This document shows positions 1 through 4,218 of a stretch of DNA of 6,357 bases, piece after piece. Numbering within the stretch: position 1 is the first letter of the stretch; each line of letters opens with the position of its first letter. The stretch is taken from assembly GCA_028711405.1 (NCBI GenBank), contig JAQTSH010000092.1, positions 1 to 6,357 on the forward strand. The letters run 5' to 3'. The position numbers and the translations under genes are program-made. Below the pieces are notes generated by a model that saw nothing but the letters and a program-made list of their open reading frames with translations, did no database searches and was not told the DNA's origin. The stretch comes from Methanoregula sp. Its GTDB lineage: Archaea > Halobacteriota > Methanomicrobia > Methanomicrobiales > Methanospirillaceae.

Positions 1-62
1 ATATGCATATCCGTAATTCCCCTGCCGTTATCCTCATTACCCGGCACGCATAATATCCGGTC

Positions 63-614
63 ATGGATCGCGATGATGCTATTGCCCTCCTCACCCGCAA
101 TGTCCGGGATGAGCACCTCATCAAACATTGTCTGGCAACCGGTGCCATCTTAAAAGCCCTCGCGGTACACTGGGGGGAAGACCAGAACCTGTGGGAAACG
201 ATCGGTATCCTGCATGATATTGACTTTGAACTCATTGCCGGTGACATGCAACAGCATGGTATCCGGGGCGCAGAACTGCTGCTGGAAAACGGGGTGAATC
301 CGGATATTGCAGGCATCGTCCAGCGCCACAACCATTACCTTCATTCCGGCGCGTATGAAGGACGCCTTGAGATCGCGCTTCAGGCAGCGGACAGCGTATC
401 AGGTCTCATCATCGCCTGCGCTCTTGTGAAGGGCGGGCAGCTCACGCTCGTCACGGCAAAAACCGTCGCGAAGAAATCCAAGGAACGTGCGTTTGCCGCC
501 GGCTGTGACCGGAACCGGATCGCACTCATTTTCCCCCTCGTAGACCCCGCGATCTTCTACGAGATCGCGATACAGGGCTTACTCACTATCCGTGAGGAAC
601 TGGGTTTAACATGA
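63..614 (+). CDS. HD-domain protein, putative metal-dependent phosphohydrolase
   Basis: A 183-aa soluble protein that looks like a stand-alone HD-superfamily hydrolase. The metal-ligand pattern is visible in order: H22, the H51-D52 doublet in GILHDID, H65 after a short acidic stretch, H89/H91 in QRHNHY, and D110 in the AADSVSG helix. This order is typical of small HDIG-type archaeal and bacterial proteins, which generally hydrolyse phosphomonoesters, phosphodiesters or nucleotides; the substrate cannot be read from sequence. No signal peptide or membrane segment is seen. An in-frame TAA at 51-53 makes the ATG at 63 the first possible start. No Shine-Dalgarno sequence precedes it, so the message may be leaderless or have a very short leader. 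The gene ends 43 nt before the ThiN-like gene, in the same direction, so they may be co-transcribed. Family assignment is good; function is unknown. Confidence 0.85.
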   Translation: MDRDDAIALLTRNVRDEHLIKHCLATGAILKALAVHWGEDQNLWETIGILHDIDFELIAGDMQQHGIRGAELLLENGVNPDIAGIVQRHNHYLHSGAYEGRLEIALQAADSVSGLIIACALVKGGQLTLVTAKTVAKKSKERAFAAGCDRNRIALIFPLVDPAIFYEIAIQGLLTIREELGLT

Positions 615-645
615 CTCGTGGCGATTCCGGACGTTCGCTATCTTC

Positions 646-653
646 AGGAGGTG
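646..653 (+). promoter_or_regulatory. Strong Shine-Dalgarno for the ThiN-like gene
   Basis: AGGAGGTG lies 4 nt before the GTG at 658 and closely matches the complement of the archaeal 16S rRNA 3' end. It decides the start among three nearby GTG triplets (651, 653, 658) in favour of 658. Confidence 0.75.
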
Positions 654-657
654 TGCC

Positions 658-1215
658 GTGACCACGCCGGCACAACAGCGCGCCGAAGTCCTCGAACGGT
701 TGGGGCGCGCAGTCGAGACCCTCCTCTCATCAGTCGATGCGCGCATCCTGCCTGAGCATGGAGCACAGATCGGATACGCGATCACCGGTGCCCGTGATAC
801 ACACGATGTCGCAGCCATCACGGGAGGAATTGTGAACACAGGTAACGGCATACGCGCTCACGGTCCGTGTGCGTTTGGAGTGGACGAGACAATCGCGCGA
901 ATCATCCTTACGGCAATGAAATTCGACCCTGTTGTCCGGTGTGCTGCGACAATCCGGTTTTCCAAAAAAATGATCCCGGTATTTGATGACCTGTTCTTTG
1001 ACCACCGGGCATTCTCCCGGCGTGCGGCACCGGCGGGATTGAGCACGATGGACTGGGGAGTTGCATCGTGTTGCAGGGATGGAGTACCCGACGTCATTTA
1101 CTCCTTGGATTCAGGAACGGAAGAACCGTTCACGGGCATGTTCGGTGCGGATCCAATCGACGTCACGAACAATATTATTATGTTGTCGAACCGCATTATA
1201 CATATAGAACTTTGA
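658..1215 (+). CDS. Stand-alone ThiN-domain protein (thiamine-phosphate synthase family), possibly non-catalytic
   Basis: A 185-aa protein covering essentially one ThiN domain, the archaeal thiamine-phosphate synthase fold usually fused to ThiD or to a helix-turn-helix (ThiR regulator). Family landmarks: PEHGAQIGYAI (32-42), DVAAI (50-54), ARIILTAMKFDP (80-91), IRFS (99-102), MDWGV (131-135), GVPDVIYS (142-149) and a C-terminal FGADP segment. Active ThiN would join HMP-pyrophosphate to thiazole phosphate. The usual GRIV motif reads G56-G57-I58-V59, and the position 21 residues later, which I recall as the essential His, is T78. From memory these correspond to Arg320 and His341 of the Pyrobaculum ThiDN enzyme. 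There is no N-terminal HTH or kinase domain. The protein may therefore be a ligand-binding or regulatory relative rather than an enzyme. GTG start with a strong SD; S17e follows 10 nt later. Family assignment is firm; activity is uncertain. Confidence 0.8.
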   Translation: MTTPAQQRAEVLERLGRAVETLLSSVDARILPEHGAQIGYAITGARDTHDVAAITGGIVNTGNGIRAHGPCAFGVDETIARIILTAMKFDPVVRCAATIRFSKKMIPVFDDLFFDHRAFSRRAAPAGLSTMDWGVASCCRDGVPDVIYSLDSGTEEPFTGMFGADPIDVTNNIIMLSNRIIHIEL

Positions 1216-1225
1216 GGAATTTTGC

Positions 1226-1417
1226 ATGGGAATTAAGCCATCATACATAAAATCCATCGGTACAGAACTTCTCGCGAAGCAGCGGGATAATTTTTCGAAT
1301 GATTTTGATGCGAACAAACAGCAACTCGGCATCTCGGCAGCTATCGGCAGCAAGCGGGTCAGGAACCGGATCGCAGGGTACATCACCAGAAAAATAAATA
1401 CCAAAAGACACCTATAA
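1226..1417 (+). CDS. rps17e: 30S ribosomal protein S17e
   Basis: A 63-aa basic protein of the small ribosomal subunit, found only in archaea and eukaryotes. Recognisable features are the start MGIKPSYIKSIGTELL, the NDFDANK segment (25-31) and the signature RVRNRIAGYITRKI (44-57), close to the archaeal S17e consensus. Length is normal (archaeal forms are about 60-70 aa). The ATG is preceded by GAGGA at 1214-1218, which overlaps the stop of the ThiN-like gene and leaves 7 nt of spacing, so translational coupling is likely. dapA begins 8 nt after its stop. Its position ahead of lysine genes is not functionally obvious and probably reflects a mixed housekeeping operon. Confidence 0.95.
   Translation: MGIKPSYIKSIGTELLAKQRDNFSNDFDANKQQLGISAAIGSKRVRNRIAGYITRKINTKRHL
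1391..1400 (+). promoter_or_regulatory. Possible internal TATA box for dapA
   Basis: AAAATAAATA inside the 3' end of rps17e is centred about 30 nt before the dapA ATG. Archaeal TATA boxes sit about 26-27 nt before the start of transcription, which would put the transcript start near 1421-1423 and give a leaderless or nearly leaderless dapA message. This fits the absence of a Shine-Dalgarno sequence for dapA. It is AT-rich coding sequence, so chance is possible. Confidence 0.35.
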
Positions 1418-1440
1418 GCCTATTTATGTTTGAAGGTGTC
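1407..1440 (+). promoter_or_regulatory. Hairpin spanning rps17e stop and dapA start
   Basis: GACACCT (1407-1413) and AGGTGTC (1434-1440) are perfectly complementary over 7 bp with a 20-nt loop. The loop contains the rps17e TAA and the dapA ATG. In a readthrough transcript this would present the start codon in a loop; in a leaderless dapA transcript it could not form. A regulatory role is inference. Confidence 0.35.
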
Positions 1441-2424
1441 CTTCCAGCAATCATAACTCCTTTTAAACGTAATTCCGCGATGGACCTGGATACACCAGGT
1501 CTTGAACGAAACATCAGGTACCTCGTTTCCTGCGGCATTCATGGGATCGTTCCCTGTGGATCGACCGGTGAATCAGCGACCCTCACGTTCGAAGAGCACG
1601 AGAAGGTCATTGAGACCACGATCGATATTGTGAACGGGAAGATCCCCGTGCTCGCGGGTACCGGTTCCAACAACACAGCTGAAGCCCTGCGATTGACTAA
1701 GGCGGCAAAGGACACCGGTGCGGACGGGGTGCTCGTGATCAGTCCGTACTACAACAAGCCGAACCGAGCAGGACTTGTCAAGCATTACACGAAACTTGCC
1801 GATCTTGATATCCCGGTTGTTGTGTATAACGTGCCAGGCAGAACCGGTCAGAACCTTGAACCGGACCTGATCGCGGAACTTGCGCAGCACCCGAATATTG
1901 TCGGCGTGAAGGAAGCGAGCGGCAATATCGGGCAGATCTCACGCATCATCGAGATGACCCTTGATGAAGACTTCTCGGTCATCTCTGGTGATGACAACCT
2001 CACGTACCCGATCATGGCACTGGGTGGCACCGGTGTGATCTCGGTCGCTGCCAATGTCGACCCGAAACGAATGGTTGCGATGTATGAAGCCGCAAAGAAA
2101 GGTGACACGAAAAACGCACTCGCGCTTCACTATGCACTCTCCCCGCTCTTCCGGTCGATGTTCATCGATACAAACCCGATACCGGTGAAAAGGGCGGTTG
2201 AGTTGATCGGCATGAGCGGCGGACCGGTCCGTCTGCCCCTTGACAGCCTGGACGAGAAGAAGACGGAACAACTGAAAAAAGTAATCGACACAATTCCCGG
2301 AATTTCTAAAAAAGAACGTTCGGGATCTTCCACTACGGTAAAAAAGCAGCGCGCTGCACCAGAAAAAAAAGCAAAAAAGGCTGGCGTGACGAAGACCCCG
2401 ACTACAAAACGGCAAGGACGGTGA
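1426..2424 (+). CDS. dapA: 4-hydroxy-tetrahydrodipicolinate synthase with basic C-terminal tail
   Basis: Condenses pyruvate with aspartate semialdehyde, the first committed step of the diaminopimelate route to lysine; cytosolic (beta/alpha)8 barrel. Visible active-site elements: GSTGES (45-50), SPYYNKP (106-112) with Y109, VVVYNVPGRT (131-140) with Y134 and R139, and Schiff-base lysine K162 in VKEASG. S46 stands where E. coli has Thr44, a common variant. The normal fold ends near residue 292. Residues 294-332 form an extra low-complexity tail with 14 Lys/Arg and only two Glu, resembling a histone H1-type disordered tail. The tail's A-runs include two A_AAA_AAG heptamers in the zero-frame phase used for -1 slippage (see findings). 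No SD precedes the ATG, though the start matches the family N-terminus. dapB follows after 7 nt. Identity is certain; the tail's role is unknown. Confidence 0.97.
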   Translation: MFEGVLPAIITPFKRNSAMDLDTPGLERNIRYLVSCGIHGIVPCGSTGESATLTFEEHEKVIETTIDIVNGKIPVLAGTGSNNTAEALRLTKAAKDTGADGVLVISPYYNKPNRAGLVKHYTKLADLDIPVVVYNVPGRTGQNLEPDLIAELAQHPNIVGVKEASGNIGQISRIIEMTLDEDFSVISGDDNLTYPIMALGGTGVISVAANVDPKRMVAMYEAAKKGDTKNALALHYALSPLFRSMFIDTNPIPVKRAVELIGMSGGPVRLPLDSLDEKKTEQLKKVIDTIPGISKKERSGSSTTVKKQRAAPEKKAKKAGVTKTPTTKRQGR

Positions 2425-2431
2425 CACGGTC

Positions 2432-3190
2432 ATGATTAACGTCGTTGTATGCGGCGCGTTGGGACGCATGGGGCAGACAATCGGGAGGATGGTTGCGGAA
2501 TCCCCGGATCTCAATCTCGTTGGCGGTATCGATTTAAAACCCGGAACCTTCTTCGGCGCTGAAATTGTCGAAGCGAAGAACATGGGTACACTGCTCGATG
2601 CACAGAATCCGGATGTGATGATTGATTTCACCATCGCCAGCGCAGCAGTCGGGAACGTGCAGGAGGCAGCCCGGCATAAGGTCGCACTGGTTGTCGGGAC
2701 GACCGGGATCTCCCCCGAACAGCGCGCCCTGATGGCAACCGCGATTGAAGGGAACGTACCGGCAGTCTTCTCCACCAACTACTCTGTCGGGGTCAATATC
2801 TTCTGGCAGCTCGTACGGAATGCAGGTAAACTGTTGAAAGACTATGATATTGAAGTGATCGAGGCACATCACCGGAACAAGAAGGATGCACCGAGCGGGA
2901 CTGCAAAGACGATCCTCCAGATCCTTGATGAAGAGGTCGGTTCGCGTAAAAAACAGTACGGGCGTGAGGGCATAACGGAACGGGCAGACGAGATCGGTGT
3001 CCATGTGATCCGGGGCGGAGATATCGTCGGCGATCATACAGTCTCGTTCTCGAAGAATTTTGAGACGATCGAGCTCTCCCATCGCGCTTACGACCGGTCG
3101 GTATTCGCCAGCGGGGCGTTGCGGGCAGCTCACTGGGTCGTCGGTAAAAAGCCGGGTATGTACGCTATGAGCGATGTACTTGGGCTCTAA
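2432..3190 (+). CDS. dapB: 4-hydroxy-tetrahydrodipicolinate reductase
   Basis: A 252-aa NAD(P)H-dependent reductase that converts the DapA product to tetrahydrodipicolinate. The N-terminal Rossmann motif is CGALGRMG (7-14), followed by MIDFT (63-67), GTTG (89-92) and STNYSVGVN (114-122). The catalytic and substrate-binding segment is EAHHRNKKDAPSGTA (144-158), where H146/H147 and K150 match E. coli H159/H160 and K163. The C-terminal ELSHRAYDRSVFASGALRAA region is typical. Length is slightly short of E. coli (273 aa), as usual for archaea. GGTGA (2420-2424), overlapping the dapA stop, serves as SD with 7-nt spacing, so the two genes are almost certainly co-translated. The TGA of the dapA -1 frame (2433-2435) overlaps this ATG. 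Confidence 0.97.
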   Translation: MINVVVCGALGRMGQTIGRMVAESPDLNLVGGIDLKPGTFFGAEIVEAKNMGTLLDAQNPDVMIDFTIASAAVGNVQEAARHKVALVVGTTGISPEQRALMATAIEGNVPAVFSTNYSVGVNIFWQLVRNAGKLLKDYDIEVIEAHHRNKKDAPSGTAKTILQILDEEVGSRKKQYGREGITERADEIGVHVIRGGDIVGDHTVSFSKNFETIELSHRAYDRSVFASGALRAAHWVVGKKPGMYAMSDVLGL

Positions 3191-3200
3191 AGATCTCGCC

Positions 3201-3216
3201 ATTTTTTGTGAAAAAT
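3201..3216 (+). terminator. AT hairpin and T-tract after dapB
   Basis: ATTTTT (3201-3206), a TGTG loop and AAAAAT (3211-3216) form a perfect 6-bp AT-only hairpin 11 nt after the dapB stop; T6 at 3202-3207 is part of it. A second T6 lies at 3226-3231. U-tracts alone can terminate archaeal transcription, so this is a plausible operon end, although the stem is weak. Confidence 0.45.
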
Positions 3217-3231
3217 CGAAACCTATTTTTT
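3217..3231 (+). promoter_or_regulatory. BRE/TATA-like promoter for the ferredoxin gene
   Basis: CGAAA (3217-3221), two bases, then TATTTTTT (3224-3231) resembles an archaeal BRE plus TATA-like box. It predicts a transcript start near 3253, about 12 nt before the TTG start, leaving just enough leader for the SD. The same T-tract could instead act in dapB termination. Confidence 0.4.
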
Positions 3232-3264
3232 GTATTTGATGAAATAGTAGAGGGAGTGAATTAA

Positions 3265-3438
3265 TTGGTAGCTGTTGTTGATATTACGAAGTGTACCGGG
3301 TGCGAAACCTGTGTGAATGAGTGCCCGGCATCCGCGATCACGCTGGAGAACGAGAAGGCAAAAGTGGACAAGGACATGTGCGTGGACTGTGAAACCTGCG
3401 TTGATGTCTGCCCCTCTGAAGCTATTCACATGGAATGA
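3265..3438 (+). CDS. 2x[4Fe-4S] ferredoxin, 57 aa, TTG start
   Basis: A small ferredoxin with two four-cysteine motifs. The first is C10-T-G-C13-E-T-C16 with C20-P; the second is C39-V-D-C42-E-T-C45 with C49-P. Each is the classical CxxCxxCxxxCP binding set for one [4Fe-4S] cluster, and the halves are near-duplicates of each other. It is a cytosolic low-potential electron carrier; its partner enzyme is unknown. No ATG or GTG is suitably placed at the N-terminus. TTG at 3265 is chosen because GGGAGTGA (3252-3259) lies 5 nt upstream and the encoded MVAVVDITKC is the typical ferredoxin start. It has its own promoter-like sequence and a hairpin terminator, so it is probably a separate transcript between the dap genes and asd. 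The protein is highly acidic, as usual for the family. Confidence 0.93.
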   Translation: MVAVVDITKCTGCETCVNECPASAITLENEKAKVDKDMCVDCETCVDVCPSEAIHME

Positions 3439-3442
3439 GCAA

Positions 3443-3480
3443 TTTTTTTGAAAACGGCTTATCGTTTTCATTCGTTTTTT
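3443..3480 (+). terminator. Hairpin plus T-tract terminator of the ferredoxin gene
   Basis: TGAAAACG (3449-3456), a six-base loop GCTTAT, and CGTTTTCA (3463-3470) form a perfect 8-bp stem. T7 lies before it (3443-3449) and T6 after it (3475-3480). It begins 5 nt after the ferredoxin stop. This resembles a bacterial-style intrinsic terminator; archaeal termination needs mainly the U-tracts. Confidence 0.7.
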
Positions 3481-3522
3481 GTCATTATGGATTCATAGGG
3501 TTCGCTTAAGATCTGGCACGGT

Positions 3523-3555
3523 TTGCCGGGTTCCTGATGACACATCCCTTGGCAA
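3523..3555 (+). promoter_or_regulatory. Leader hairpin ahead of the small ORF
   Basis: TTGCCGGG (3523-3530) pairs with CCC (3546-3548) and GGCAA (3551-3555), with a two-base bulge (TT) between them: 8 bp around a 15-nt loop. It ends 5 nt before the GGAGGTG at 3561-3567, so it could modulate access to that SD. Its role is inferred from position only. Confidence 0.35.
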
Positions 3556-3573
3556 TTTCAGGAGGTGCGGTTA

Positions 3574-3672
3574 TTGAGAGTAAACCCGTCTGGTTCAGGC
3601 ACGCACGGCTCTTTTGGATCTCATTATTTCGGGAAAAAACAGGAATTGATTTTAAGCATCGGCATCGGGTGA
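3574..3672 (+). CDS. Possible 32-aa small protein, TTG start
   Basis: An ORF opening with TTG at 3574, 6 nt after a near-perfect SD GGAGGTG (3561-3567), and ending at TGA 3670-3672. It encodes 32 residues: a Gly/Ser-rich N-terminal half (NPSGSGTHGSFGSHYFG, 4-20), a short basic KK, and a hydrophobic C-terminus LILSIGIG. I recognise no family. T6 at 3683-3688, just after the stop, could end a short transcript. The ferredoxin gene 300 nt upstream also uses TTG with a good SD, which makes TTG use here more believable. Against it: small size, no known homologue, and no codon-bias test possible at this length. An SD-like sequence can arise by chance. Confidence 0.3.
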   Translation: MRVNPSGSGTHGSFGSHYFGKKQELILSIGIG

Positions 3673-3751
3673 GAATAAGCCGTTTTTTCCCGGTAGATGC
3701 ATGCCAGTACAGTGATAATCGCTTATCGGAAACGTTTAGAATCCGTAGAGC

Positions 3752-3830
3752 GGGGTGCTGAAGGTTATTGATCCGGTCAAGGGGCGGCTCATCAATCCCG
3801 GTTCCTGTTTATAACCGGGCACCCCTTTTT
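3752..3830 (+). ncRNA. Candidate structured RNA, three-way junction with T5 end
   Basis: P1 pairs GGGGTGC (3752-3758) with GCACCCC (3819-3825). P2 pairs ATTGAT (3767-3772) with ATCAAT (3791-3796), extended by CCG/CGG (3773-3775 with 3785-3787). P3 pairs CCGGTT (3798-3803) with AACCGG (3813-3818), with a ninth-base loop CCTGTTTAT. The P2 3' strand abuts P3 almost directly and P3 abuts P1, leaving one 8-nt joining strand TGAAGGTT (3759-3766): a compact junction. T5 (3826-3830) follows P1 at once, as for a terminated small RNA. The 74-nt span and 7-bp closing stem recall a tRNA, but no T-loop TTCRA or anticodon arm is present. The distance to asd (about 390 nt) argues against a simple riboswitch. 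No promoter could be fixed. It matches no RNA family I know. Confidence 0.4.
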
Positions 3831-3896
3831 GTGCGATACTCCAGCGGTTCAAACGATTTGTCGTATGTGAGGGGGCGGATTGAAATTTCGCGAATG

Positions 3897-3925
3897 TGAG
3901 CGACCCCATGAGAGGGGGGTGCTCA
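3897..3925 (+). other. Strong GC-rich hairpin
   Basis: TGAGC (3897-3901), one bulged G, ACCCC (3903-3907), an 8-nt loop, then GGGGT (3916-3920) and GCTCA (3921-3925): 10 bp with a single bulge. No T-tract follows. It may be part of an RNA, a decayed mobile or REP-like element, or a protein-binding palindrome. Confidence 0.4.
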
Positions 3926-3932
3926 TGGAATA

Positions 3933-3980
3933 CCTGGATAATTGTGTTAATCTCCCCCATCGGCAGATACACACGCCAGG
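3933..3980 (+). other. Long imperfect inverted repeat
   Basis: CCTGG (3933-3937) pairs with CCAGG (3976-3980); inside it GTGT/ACAC (3944-3947, 3971-3974) and ATC/GAT (3950-3952, 3966-3968) continue the arm across internal loops. It follows the 3897-3925 hairpin closely. The function is not known. Confidence 0.3.
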
Positions 3981-4110
3981 ATCGAACGGTCTCTTGACCT
4001 ATCAGATGTGCCCACACCACTTCCAGAATAACCCCACCACCCCACTTCGGGACAAAATTTCCGGACCTTGTGCCCCTTGATCGTCGGATGATAATTTTTT
4101 TGTTAGTGAA

Positions 4111-4146
4111 AACCGGGAAAGATTAAAAAACAATGTTTTTATTATC
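4111..4146 (+). promoter_or_regulatory. AT-rich promoter region of asd
   Basis: Two TATA-like candidates lie here: TTAAAAAA (4123-4130) behind a purine-rich GGGAAAGA BRE-like stretch, and TTTTTATTAT (4136-4145). They predict transcript starts near 4152 or 4166, giving a leader of about 50-65 nt before the ATG at 4219. The same TTTTTATTAT recurs at the window end (6347-6356). Exact assignment needs transcript-start data. Confidence 0.4.
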
Positions 4147-4202
4147 ACAAATGTAATGGAATTTTACACCCGAATTCACAGAGAACGGGAAACACGAATA
4201 AC

Positions 4203-4213
4203 ACAGGACCTGT
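4203..4213 (+). promoter_or_regulatory. Palindrome ACAGG-A-CCTGT before the asd start
   Basis: A perfect odd-centred 11-bp palindrome ends 5 nt before the asd ATG and overlaps the weak SD-like AGGA (4205-4208). Its loop is too small for an RNA hairpin, so a dimeric DNA-binding protein is the more natural reading if it is functional. Chance cannot be excluded. Confidence 0.25.
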
Positions 4214-4218
4214 CACGT

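Larger units (their letters stand above)
3439..4218. other. 780-nt intergenic region with structured elements, no established gene
   Basis: No recognisable protein family is found between the ferredoxin gene and asd. The stretch holds, in order: a terminator, a hairpin before an SD-led 32-aa ORF (3574-3672), T6 at 3683-3688, a small GATAA/TTATC hairpin (3714-3727), a three-way-junction RNA candidate ending in T5 (3752-3830), two longer hairpins (3897-3980), a GGTC/GACC hairpin (3988-3999), T7 at 4095-4101 and the asd promoter region. Longer open frames here (3537-3761 +, 3880-4080 +, 3736-4020 -) have no recognisable motif or SD support and cross the hairpins. Confidence 0.6.

Noticed and set aside
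611..661. 16-codon ORF with ATG overlapping the HD-gene stop and TGA overlapping the ThiN-like GTG
   Set aside because: It contains the SD of the next gene, has no SD of its own and is too short to support; the overlaps are probably coincidental.
1939..2778. 279-aa minus-strand open frame across dapA/dapB
   Set aside because: It is the antisense shadow of two certain genes, with low-complexity composition and no motif.
3752..3800. GGGGTGCTGA and TTGATCCGGT recall pieces of the TPP riboswitch
   Set aside because: The invariant CTGAGA and ACCTGA blocks and the P4/P5 arm are missing, and no thiamine gene lies downstream.
3752..3825. Possible tRNA: 74 nt closed by a 7-bp stem
   Set aside because: There is no 5-bp/7-nt T arm with TTCRA, no D arm and no 5-bp/7-nt anticodon arm. 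The inner stems are 6-9 bp with wrong loop sizes.
3736..4020. 94-aa minus-strand open frame, and plus-strand frames at 3537-3761 and 3880-4080
   Set aside because: There is no SD, no family motif and odd composition, and they run across the hairpins and the RNA candidate. They are probably chance frames; a decayed gene cannot be fully excluded.
4156..4218. Upstream in-frame ATG extending Asd by 21 residues
   Set aside because: The added residues have no counterpart in the family, the true Rossmann strand starts at M (4219), and 4156 lies at or before the predicted transcript start.
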